DNA of 64,000 nucleotides from Bacteroidia bacterium (GTDB lineage Bacteria > Bacteroidota > Bacteroidia > Bacteroidales > Azobacteroidaceae): NCBI GenBank assembly GCA_025996865.1, contig BNTV01000011.1:9533-73532 (forward strand), read 5' to 3'. The notes beneath the pieces are model-generated. The model saw only the letters and a program-made list of their open reading frames with translations. It was not told where the DNA came from and ran no database searches. The position numbers and the translations under genes were made by a program. Below, one piece after another: positions 25,318 through 33,235 of this stretch; positions within the stretch are counted from its first letter, which is position 1, and every line of letters starts with the position of its first letter.

Positions 25318-28300
25318 ATGTATCAAAGAAAAACAACTGATCAAAACAGACTGCGGAAAATAATGATTGCCGTATATGTTGTATGTATCGGCTCACTGTC
25401 GCTATATGCACAGCAGAGCATTACTGTAACCGGTGTTATCACCGATGAGAAAGGAGAAGAGTTGCCGGGCGCTATTGTTCAGATAAAGGGCACTCCGCGT
25501 GGGGTGAGCACCGATGTGGACGGCACTTTTACCATCAGCGCAAAACCGACGGATGTGCTTGAAATAAGCTTTCTCGGTTATGAAACACAGACTGTTCCCG
25601 TCGAAAACCGGCGGAAAATAGACGTGCAACTCAAACCCAGAGCCAATGAACTGGACGAGGTAACCATTGTTGCTTTCGGCAAACAGAAGAAGAGCAGCGT
25701 GGTCTCCTCTATTGAGACGGTTAAGCTATCCGACCTGAAAGTACCCGCCTCAAACATGACCTCTGCTTTTGCCGGTAAGATTCCGGGCATGATTTCGTAT
25801 CAGACCAGCGGCGAGCCGGGCGCGGACAATGCCCAATTCTTCGTGCGCGGGGTTACCACTTTCGGATACAAAGCCTCGCCGCTTATCCTGATTGACGGAT
25901 TTGAAGCTACGACCGACGACCTGGCGCGCATGCAGCCCGACGACATCGAAAGCTTCTCCATCCTCAAAGATGCTTCGGCATCGGTACTCTACGGCGCACG
26001 CGGCGCCAACGGCATCATCATGGTCACGACCAAAAGCGGACGTGAAGGCGGTATGAAATTGAATGCACGGGTGGACGTCAATGTTACCAGGCCTACACAG
26101 ATACCAGAACTGATTGGCGGTGTGGAATACATGCGTTTGTATAATCAGGCACTTTTGTCGCGACATCCCAACCAGACAGTCTTTTATGACGAGCAGAAGA
26201 TACAAGCCACTGAAAACGGCGAAAATCCGATGCTCTATCCCAACATTGACTGGTATAAGATGCTGTTCAACCAACAGACCATCAACACGAAGGCAAACCT
26301 CAATGTATCGGGCGGCGGAAAAATAGCTACCTATTTCGTATCTGCCGGTTACGACAACGAAACCGGCTTGCTGAAAGTGGACCCCCGGAACAATTTCAAC
26401 AACAACATCAACATTGACCGGTTCAATATCCGAAACAATGTTATCATGAAATTGACACCCACCACCACCTTGGACACCCGCATACAGGCAAGGTATGAGA
26501 AATATACGGGTCCCTACACCTCGGCAAGCGACATCTTCAGAATGGTAATGGAGGCAAATCCCGTTGATTTTCCCGCCGTCTTTGAGCCGGACGCAGCCAA
26601 TGAGTGGACAGAGCACACACTGTTTGGAAACACCATGTACAATGGCACTCTCAAGTCTAATCCGTATGCCGAAATGGTGAAAGGATATGAATCAAGAGAC
26701 GAAAGCAGTGTTACAGCACAGGCTACTCTGCTGCAGGATTTGGATTTCATCACCAAAGGCTTGAAATTTCAGGGCAAAGTATCTGTCAATACATACAGCT
26801 CTTATTCACAACGCAGACAGTATATACCATATTATTATTCGTTGGAGTCGTATAATCAGATTACAGGGAATTACAAACTGTATAATCTCAATTACGACGG
26901 AAGAGAATTTCTCGGCGACGTAGAGGGGACACGTAACGCTACCGCTCATTATTATTTTGAAGCCCGTGCGAACTGGGAGCGTAAATTCGATCAACATTCC
27001 ATAGGACTCATGACAGTGGTGATGGCGGAAGAAAACCTGCTCACCGGCGGTGGTGGCACCATATACGCCTCCCTTCCTGAAAGAAATGCCGGCAATTCGG
27101 GACGTCTGACCTACGATTTTGATGAACGCTATTTCTTTGAATTTGCGTACGGATACAATGGTTCCGAAAAATTCACCGGCGCAAAGAAATTCGGTTTCTT
27201 CCCTTCGCTTGGTGCCGGTTGGTTGGTTTCCAACGAATCATTTTGGCTGCCCGCCAAGGATATTGTTGATTTGCTGAAACTGAAATTCACCTGGGGATTG
27301 CTCGGTAACGACGCTATTGCAGGCAGAGAGGGACGGTTTTGGTTTCTTTCCAACATCGTTACACCCGGACGCGGGTATCACTGGGGAACATCGTTCGATA
27401 ATAATTACGGTGGATATCAAACACGCAGGTATGCCAACCCTAATATCGGATGGGAAGTGTCCGAAAAATACAATCTCGGTTTGGAACTGGGACTGTTAAA
27501 GGATGCTCCGCTGAAATTGCAGGTGGATTTTTTCAAGGATTTCAGACGTAATATTTACATGGAACGTGAAAATTTCCCGAAAACTGCCGGATTGGAAGCT
27601 CCTATCAGCGGAAACGTCGGCGAGGTGGAATCGCAAGGCATTGATGCTTCCATCGACTTCCAGAAATTTTTCACCAATGATTTCTGGCTGACCGGGCGCG
27701 TGAATATGACTTATGCCGTCAACAAACTGACGGAGGCGGACGAAAAGGATTATCGTGACCTATATCTCTATCGCAAAGGACACAACATCAACCAGCCATG
27801 GGGATTGGTTGCCGAGCGGCTTTTTGTGGATGAAGAAGAAGTGAGAAACTCTCCGAAACAGGAATTTGGGGAGTATGGTGCCGGCGACATTAAATACGTG
27901 GACATCAATAATGACGGTAAGATAGACGACAACGACCGCATCGCCATGGGCTACCCCACAGTGCCTGAAATACAGTACGGATTCGGACTGTCTGCCGGAT
28001 ACAAGAAATTTGACTTGTCGTTCTTCTTTCAGGGGAATGCACGTGTTTCGTTTTTCATCGACCCCAAAGGGAAATATACAGATGAAGCTGGCGGAATACA
28101 TTATGGCATAGCCCCCTTTGAAAACAGACGCAACACTCTGGCAATTGTGGCACGCGGACAGTGGACAGAGACCAATCCTGACGTACATGCGTTCTGGCCA
28201 CGTTTATCCACGGAAACCATGCAAAACAATACGGAGCAATCTTCGTGGTGGTTGCGCAACGGCTCATTTCTGAGGCTCAAAACCGTTGAAGCGGGATACA

Positions 28301-28470
28301 ATTTCAGTGACATCAAAAAGGTAGGAGTGCAAAACATCCGTGCTTACGTCAGCGCCGAAAATCTGTTTGTGCTCAGTCCATTCAAGTTGTGGGACCCCGA
28401 AATGGGAGGCAATGGAATGGGATACCCGCTTAGCAGGCGTTTTAATGTGGGATTGCAACTGGCGTTTTAA
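25318..28470 (+). CDS. SusC-like TonB-dependent outer-membrane transporter (PUL 1)
   Basis: Energised import of oligosaccharides across the outer membrane together with its SusD partner. The 1050-residue protein has a signal sequence (IAVYVVCIGSLSLYAQ) and a carboxypeptidase-D-like N-terminal domain (VTGVITDEKGEELPGAIVQI). The TonB box region (DELDEVTIVAFG-type) and plug domain follow, with PLILIDGFEATTDDLARMQP and SVLYGARGANGIIMVTTKSG. A 22-strand-type barrel ends in the terminal aromatic strand FNVGLQLAF. It is followed 24 bp later by susD. The position behind the operator implies LacI-type control. A 288-residue antisense frame is a shadow. Confidence 0.95.
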   Translation: MYQRKTTDQNRLRKIMIAVYVVCIGSLSLYAQQSITVTGVITDEKGEELPGAIVQIKGTPRGVSTDVDGTFTISAKPTDVLEISFLGYETQTVPVENRRKIDVQLKPRANELDEVTIVAFGKQKKSSVVSSIETVKLSDLKVPASNMTSAFAGKIPGMISYQTSGEPGADNAQFFVRGVTTFGYKASPLILIDGFEATTDDLARMQPDDIESFSILKDASASVLYGARGANGIIMVTTKSGREGGMKLNARVDVNVTRPTQIPELIGGVEYMRLYNQALLSRHPNQTVFYDEQKIQATENGENPMLYPNIDWYKMLFNQQTINTKANLNVSGGGKIATYFVSAGYDNETGLLKVDPRNNFNNNINIDRFNIRNNVIMKLTPTTTLDTRIQARYEKYTGPYTSASDIFRMVMEANPVDFPAVFEPDAANEWTEHTLFGNTMYNGTLKSNPYAEMVKGYESRDESSVTAQATLLQDLDFITKGLKFQGKVSVNTYSSYSQRRQYIPYYYSLESYNQITGNYKLYNLNYDGREFLGDVEGTRNATAHYYFEARANWERKFDQHSIGLMTVVMAEENLLTGGGGTIYASLPERNAGNSGRLTYDFDERYFFEFAYGYNGSEKFTGAKKFGFFPSLGAGWLVSNESFWLPAKDIVDLLKLKFTWGLLGNDAIAGREGRFWFLSNIVTPGRGYHWGTSFDNNYGGYQTRRYANPNIGWEVSEKYNLGLELGLLKDAPLKLQVDFFKDFRRNIYMERENFPKTAGLEAPISGNVGEVESQGIDASIDFQKFFTNDFWLTGRVNMTYAVNKLTEADEKDYRDLYLYRKGHNINQPWGLVAERLFVDEEEVRNSPKQEFGEYGAGDIKYVDINNDGKIDDNDRIAMGYPTVPEIQYGFGLSAGYKKFDLSFFFQGNARVSFFIDPKGKYTDEAGGIHYGIAPFENRRNTLAIVARGQWTETNPDVHAFWPRLSTETMQNNTEQSSWWLRNGSFLRLKTVEAGYNFSDIKKVGVQNIRAYVSAENLFVLSPFKLWDPEMGGNGMGYPLSRRFNVGLQLAF

Positions 28471-28494
28471 ACTAAAAATCAAAAAATAAAAAAT

Positions 28495-30522
28495 ATGGAT
28501 ATGATCAAAAATATTTGTAAAAACATAATTACAGACGCGGCGCGTAGAGACGCGATGCATCGCGTCTCTACATTCATTGTCGCTGCGATGTGCATTTTCC
28601 CGTCATGCAGGGATTATTTAGACATCGTTCCGGACAATACCCTTACCTTGGATAACCTGTTTGCCGTAAGAGACCAAGCTTACAATGCATTGGCAAATGC
28701 TTACAGTTATATGCCGAGGGAAGATTTGGTAAATTCTTCTACCTGGTTGATGGGGGACGAATATATATACGGTTCCACTTTTGAAGATGATGAAGAAGCG
28801 GTGCGTGGTATTCGGATTATGCGGGGGCTGCAGTCCACCAAACCCACTTATTTGGGGACATGGTCAGGCACCGGAGGTGGTCAACCACTGTATGAGGGTA
28901 TCAGGCAGTGCAATATCTTCATTGCTCGAATTGATGGCGTAAAGGACATGGAAACGGCAGAAAAAGCGGAATGGAAGGCGCAAGTGACATTTTTAAAAGC
29001 CTATTACCATTTTTTGCTGTTGCAAAAGTATGGTCCTATCGTGATTATGGACGAAGCCGTACCGGCGGACGCTGCACCGGCAGACTTGTTCGCAATTCGT
29101 TACAAGGTAGATGCCTGTTTTGACTACATTGTAAAGACGATAGATGAAGCCATACCAAACCTCCTGCCACGAAAAAGCGATCAGGATATTGGACAAGTGG
29201 ATATGCTGGCTGCGGCATCCATTAAAGCACGTGTGCTACTGTTCAGGGCAAGCCCTTTCTACAGCGGCAGTATGGAGTATTTTGGCGACTTTTTCGACCC
29301 TGTCGACAAGCAGCCGTATTTTCCGGTGAATGACGATGCCGCCACTACAAAAGCCAAATGGAAAGATGCCGTGGATGCCATAGACGAAGCCATCAAACTT
29401 TGCACACAATACGGGCGGGGTTTATATAGTTACGACAAACCGGTGCTGCTGGATGATATTGAAGACTTTGCAGCAAACCGGCAGAATATGCAGACTTACT
29501 ATGATTTGAGAATGGTAATGGCTGACCCTTGGAACAAGGAACTGATATGGGGATTTTCAAATGTGGACCAAATCGAACAGAGCGGCTCTTTGGGAATGGC
29601 AGCCAACATCTACCTGCCTGCCTCATATCCGGGCACACATTTGTATGGTTTTTGTTGGAACCGTTTAGGCGCCACCTACAAAATGGTAGAACGGTACTAT
29701 ACCAAAAACGGGCTTCCTTTGGCTGAAGACAGAACGATTGATATCGACACCATGCTTCAACTCACGGTTACGCCCGGACCGGGAGACGCGGCATATACCG
29801 ACACTCGCGGTATCCTGCTGCCCAATGCTGAGATAATTAACCTCTACCTGAACAGAGAACCTCGCTTCTATGCCAATCTCGGTCTTACCGGCACCTATTG
29901 GCGTGGGCATAGTTTGCGCATATCTACGGAGTTCTACGCAAGTAAAGCCGGAGGTTATAACCCGAGCCAACCGGATTATTCCCTTTGGACGGGAATTGGA
30001 ATACAGAAAGTAGTTCACATCGCCAGCAAAGCATTAGGGTGGGCGCAGATAATACGCTATCCGCTCCCGATTATCCGCATGGCCGATTTGTACCTGATGA
30101 AAGCCGAAGCGCTCAATGAGTATTTAGACGCGCCTACGAAGGATGTATATGACGCCATCAACATGGTGCGGGACAGAGCAGGCATACCGAAGGTGGAAGT
30201 TGTGTGGTCGAACCCGGCATTGGCGAAAACCGTGAATAAACATCAAACAAAAGACGGCATGAGGGACATCATCCTTCAGGAAAGAGGTATTGAACTCGCT
30301 TTTGAAGGAAGCAGGTTTTATGATATGCTCAGACACAAAAGAGCGATTGATGAGTTCTCTGCACCTGCGCTCGGATGGTCGGAAAAAAGCGCAACAGGTA
30401 GCGATTTTTTCAAACTTGAAGCCAAACAAGTCCGCAAATTCAGCCTGCGGGATTGCTTGTGGCCTATTGACATAGATGAGTTGAATACCAATGCCAAGCT
30501 TATTCAGAGCCCGGGATGGTAG
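28495..30522 (+). CDS. SusD/RagB-like glycan-binding lipoprotein (PUL 1)
   Basis: Surface lid of the SusC transporter that captures glycan. The 675-residue frame has a lipobox region (VAAMCIFPSC) followed by RDYLDIVPDNTLTLDNLFA, a typical mature SusD start. TPR-like helices and the C-terminal SusD motif (RYPLPIIRMADLYLMKAEAL, then LQERGIELAFEGSRFYDMLR) are present. Oddly, a perfect 28-bp palindrome (28544-28571) lies in the signal-peptide coding part, adding RRDAMHRVST to the n-region. The signal is therefore 38 residues from ATG 28495, or 18 if translation starts at the ATG within the palindrome (28555). I keep the first ATG. Confidence 0.92.
   Translation: MDMIKNICKNIITDAARRDAMHRVSTFIVAAMCIFPSCRDYLDIVPDNTLTLDNLFAVRDQAYNALANAYSYMPREDLVNSSTWLMGDEYIYGSTFEDDEEAVRGIRIMRGLQSTKPTYLGTWSGTGGGQPLYEGIRQCNIFIARIDGVKDMETAEKAEWKAQVTFLKAYYHFLLLQKYGPIVIMDEAVPADAAPADLFAIRYKVDACFDYIVKTIDEAIPNLLPRKSDQDIGQVDMLAAASIKARVLLFRASPFYSGSMEYFGDFFDPVDKQPYFPVNDDAATTKAKWKDAVDAIDEAIKLCTQYGRGLYSYDKPVLLDDIEDFAANRQNMQTYYDLRMVMADPWNKELIWGFSNVDQIEQSGSLGMAANIYLPASYPGTHLYGFCWNRLGATYKMVERYYTKNGLPLAEDRTIDIDTMLQLTVTPGPGDAAYTDTRGILLPNAEIINLYLNREPRFYANLGLTGTYWRGHSLRISTEFYASKAGGYNPSQPDYSLWTGIGIQKVVHIASKALGWAQIIRYPLPIIRMADLYLMKAEALNEYLDAPTKDVYDAINMVRDRAGIPKVEVVWSNPALAKTVNKHQTKDGMRDIILQERGIELAFEGSRFYDMLRHKRAIDEFSAPALGWSEKSATGSDFFKLEAKQVRKFSLRDCLWPIDIDELNTNAKLIQSPGW
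28544..28571. repeat. Perfect 28-bp palindrome within susD signal-peptide codons
   Basis: Left arm GTAGAGACGCGATG, right arm its exact reverse complement, no spacer. It contains an in-frame ATG (28555). The sequence is unlike the surrounding gene, and I recall similar palindromes as intergenic repeats in other bacteria. Confidence 0.9.
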
Positions 30523-30525
30523 ATT

Positions 30526-30567
30526 GAGTTAAGAGTTAAGAACTAAGAGTTAAGAACTAAGAGTTAA
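30526..30567. repeat. Tandem GAGTTAAGAACTAA-type repeat
   Basis: About three units of GAGTTAAGA(A)CTAA fill the gap between susD and the DUF4959 gene. Such low-complexity arrays are common between Bacteroidetes genes. No promoter is seen. Confidence 0.7.
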
Positions 30568-30579
30568 AAATAAAAAGAT

Positions 30580-31824
30580 ATGAACAATATAATAAAAACA
30601 GCAGTTTTTTTGCTTCTTGCCTTTGCGGGTATTTCTGCCTGCAAGGAGGAAGGGCGGTTTGACATCGCATTGGGCGATAAGACCCCACCGCAAGCGCCTG
30701 AATATATCAGGTATGAACCGCTTTACGGCGGTGCGAGGCTTTTTTACAAGATTCCGGACGACGAGGATTTACTCAGTATTGATGCCTCATACACGAATGG
30801 AAACGGCGCAACGGTATGGGCTTCCAGATCGTATTTTGTTGATTCTCTGGATGTAAAGGGCTTTGCCGATACCATAGACTATGTCGTTCAGTTGTATGCC
30901 ACAGACAAGGCAGGCAATAAATCGGCATCCGTACCTGTCACCGTGAGACCGAAGGAGTCCGTTGTTTCAAGCGTCTCTAAAACGGTAACGGTAAAACCGT
31001 CTTTCGGCGCTTTGATGGTGAGTTGGGAAAATAGCTTGACGGAGAACGTCAATGTATCGGTGGATTTCAGTTTTACCGAAAACGGTGCCTTGCGTTCGTT
31101 CCACCAGGCATATTCGTCAAGAACCGCTTACAATCGGCGGTTTATCAGTGATTTGAATCTTTCGTCGCAGATATCCGTACAGGTAACAATCAGCGATGTT
31201 TACGGCAATACAAGTGCCCCCCGTGATATGGGGCAGATGAGTGTGTTAAGCGATACGGAACTGCCTAAAAGTGAATGGACACTCCCCTTTCCGAATGATA
31301 CTATCGGTGGGGTGCCCATGGGTGACGGAACTTACGAGAGCGACGCGCGGATAGAGAGGGTGTATGATGGACTTGTCAATAAGGTCACTGACGTCAATTA
31401 TGCCGGCTTTGCCGGACTTCCATGGAATCTCTTTATTGACCTCGGCGCTGAGTATGAACTAAGTCGTATCCGTACCCACCAGAGACGTATCGTTCGGGGT
31501 GTAACTCTCCCTACTAGTAAAGGTAGTCTGTATGCAGAGCCTAATGTGGGGCGATATAATATGTACCGTTTTGACAGTGCAAGCAAGCAATGGGTATTTA
31601 TAAATGAGGTACGAATTCCGATACCGGATAACCTGTCCGAACAGGAAGTCATCAATCTAGGGACAGCAGGCGACTTAGCCGTCATGTTTCCCGACGAGCC
31701 GGGCTTCACCCCACCTACGCGCTGGTTTAGGTTTGAGGCACTCAACTCATTTGCGAACGGTTATACCGGCACAGATTGTCCATACCTGTCCGAAATAACG
31801 CTGTATGGGAGAAAAGCGAATTAA
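30580..31824 (+). CDS. DUF4959/DUF5000-type surface lipoprotein (PUL 1)
   Basis: Probable glycan-binding accessory protein on the cell surface. The 414-residue protein has a lipoprotein signal (LLLAFAGISACKEEG). The N-terminal DUF4959-like part starts DKTPPQAPEYIRYEPLYGGA. A middle DUF5126-like beta domain follows at about residues 130-225. The C-terminal DUF5000 region (SEWTLPFPNDTIGG, then GLPWNLFIDLGAEYELSRIR) resembles an F5/8-type C (discoidin) fold, with the end WFRFEALNSF and YLSEITLYGRK. It has the usual third place after susC and susD. The binding target is unknown. Confidence 0.82.
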   Translation: MNNIIKTAVFLLLAFAGISACKEEGRFDIALGDKTPPQAPEYIRYEPLYGGARLFYKIPDDEDLLSIDASYTNGNGATVWASRSYFVDSLDVKGFADTIDYVVQLYATDKAGNKSASVPVTVRPKESVVSSVSKTVTVKPSFGALMVSWENSLTENVNVSVDFSFTENGALRSFHQAYSSRTAYNRRFISDLNLSSQISVQVTISDVYGNTSAPRDMGQMSVLSDTELPKSEWTLPFPNDTIGGVPMGDGTYESDARIERVYDGLVNKVTDVNYAGFAGLPWNLFIDLGAEYELSRIRTHQRRIVRGVTLPTSKGSLYAEPNVGRYNMYRFDSASKQWVFINEVRIPIPDNLSEQEVINLGTAGDLAVMFPDEPGFTPPTRWFRFEALNSFANGYTGTDCPYLSEITLYGRKAN

Positions 31825-31860
31825 AAATGTAGGAATGTAGGAATTAATAAATAGAAGATT

Positions 31861-33084
31861 ATGAAAAAGTATGTTATTTTAGTAGGAATAGTTGTTGCAC
31901 TTTATTCGTGCAACGATATGTACGACAACATCGGCGATAATGTGGAAGCCGGGAAAGTATATCCGGGAAAGTTCGATTTTGCTAAGGCGAAAGCCGGCAA
32001 TGAAAGAGTGGAAATAGACCTGTTGGAGGCGGGGCGTATTCCTTCCTCTCAGGTAAATCTGTCGAAAGCGGTAGAAACCGTAGTGGAATATAGTGATACG
32101 GTGGTTGTGATAGACAGCGTATGTTCCTGGGTGAACATCACCGGTCTTACTCTTCCGAAGTTGTACCGGTTTAAGATATACACCCGTGACAAGTTCGGCA
32201 ATCAATCCATACCGGTGGAAACCACCTGTAAGCCGTTCACGAAGGAAGATGAAGCCGCATTGTTGATTGCGGTTCCTCGAGTTACCGCTTTCTTTGAAAA
32301 GATTATCGTTGTCTGTGCCACAAACTCTGTATTATTTGATTATTGCAGTTTGAGTTATAGTTATACCGACAAGGATGCGGTACTTCGCGAAGGACAACTC
32401 ACAAATCCCAACAATGAAATTCGGTTGGATAATCTTACCGCAGGGCAAGTTATTCCCTTGAACATCACATATAAAGTGATGCCGAAAGGCGTAACAGATA
32501 CGATATCACTTGTTACCCCGCTGATAGTGAAAACGACCACCCAAGAAATCTGGGATGCTTACGTAGCCCTGACATCACCCTATAATGGTCCGCACTATGT
32601 TAATATGACTACGCCCTGCCTTATCAAGGGGTATGATTTCGATTTTGGCGGAGAAGGGAAGGCATTCCACGATTCAAATACGGCTTTTGGTTTCAATCCT
32701 CCTTACCGGACGGATTATACAGCCGGTGTGCCTAATGTAGATGTTTATACTACAGGAGGATATGACTGTACAGGTGGTTCAGTGGCCGGAGAATGGCTGC
32801 TTTATACGATAGATGTGCAGGATGCGGGAACATATCTGTTGGAAGTAAATGTGGCGACCGATAACAATAATTCATTTCATTTTGAAGTTGATGAAGAACT
32901 CGTAACGGGTATAGTACCTATGCCCAACAGTGGCGGCGGTGCTAATTATCGATGGAATCCTGTAGCACCCGAACCACCCGTATTGGTATATCTGAGCACC
33001 GGAATACACAAAGTCAAATACTATATTGAATCAGCCGGCGGTAATCACAATATGAATGCGATACGATTGACATATAAGCCGTAG
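31861..33084 (+). CDS. DUF4998-like lipoprotein with C-terminal CBM-like domain (PUL 1)
   Basis: Probable surface glycan-binding protein. The 407-residue protein has a lipoprotein signal (VGIVVALYSCNDMYD). An N-terminal DUF4998-like region (KAKAGNERVEIDLLEAGRIP, then YRFKIYTRDKFGNQSIPVET) follows. The C-terminal 150 residues look like a CBM6-type beta-sandwich: YDFDFGGEGKAFHD, GEWLLYTIDVQDAGTYLLEV and a final HKVKYYIESAGGNHNMNAIR. It lies 36 bp after the previous gene and is part of the same run of genes. The domain names come from motif memory and are less certain than the lipoprotein call. Confidence 0.7.
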   Translation: MKKYVILVGIVVALYSCNDMYDNIGDNVEAGKVYPGKFDFAKAKAGNERVEIDLLEAGRIPSSQVNLSKAVETVVEYSDTVVVIDSVCSWVNITGLTLPKLYRFKIYTRDKFGNQSIPVETTCKPFTKEDEAALLIAVPRVTAFFEKIIVVCATNSVLFDYCSLSYSYTDKDAVLREGQLTNPNNEIRLDNLTAGQVIPLNITYKVMPKGVTDTISLVTPLIVKTTTQEIWDAYVALTSPYNGPHYVNMTTPCLIKGYDFDFGGEGKAFHDSNTAFGFNPPYRTDYTAGVPNVDVYTTGGYDCTGGSVAGEWLLYTIDVQDAGTYLLEVNVATDNNNSFHFEVDEELVTGIVPMPNSGGGANYRWNPVAPEPPVLVYLSTGIHKVKYYIESAGGNHNMNAIRLTYKP

Positions 33085-33149
33085 TAAAGTTTCATAGAAA
33101 ATAAACGAGTGAAATTATGAAAAAAGAAAGTTAATTAGTCTCTTTGCAC

Positions 33150-33199
33150 CCTACTTCCGGAGAATGATACCTCAAAAGGGCATATTTTCCGGGAGTAGG
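33150..33199 (+). terminator. Intergenic hairpin before the GH38 genes
   Basis: CCTACTTCCGG (33150-33160) pairs with CCGGGAGTAGG (33189-33199), with one G-T pair. The 151-bp gap contains no other gene. With no strict T-run after it, the hairpin may lower read-through or mark an mRNA processing point between the binding proteins and the enzymes. Confidence 0.4.
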
Positions 33200-33235
33200 T
33201 TAATCATAAATAATAAAATAAAATAATAAACATAA

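Noticed and set aside
25750..26616. 288-residue frame antisense to susC
   Set aside because: Long only because of codon bias in the sense gene; Cys/Val/His-rich and without any motif.
30526..30567. Short direct repeats considered as a CRISPR array
   Set aside because: Units are contiguous with no spacers, no cas genes nearby; no CRISPR found in the window.
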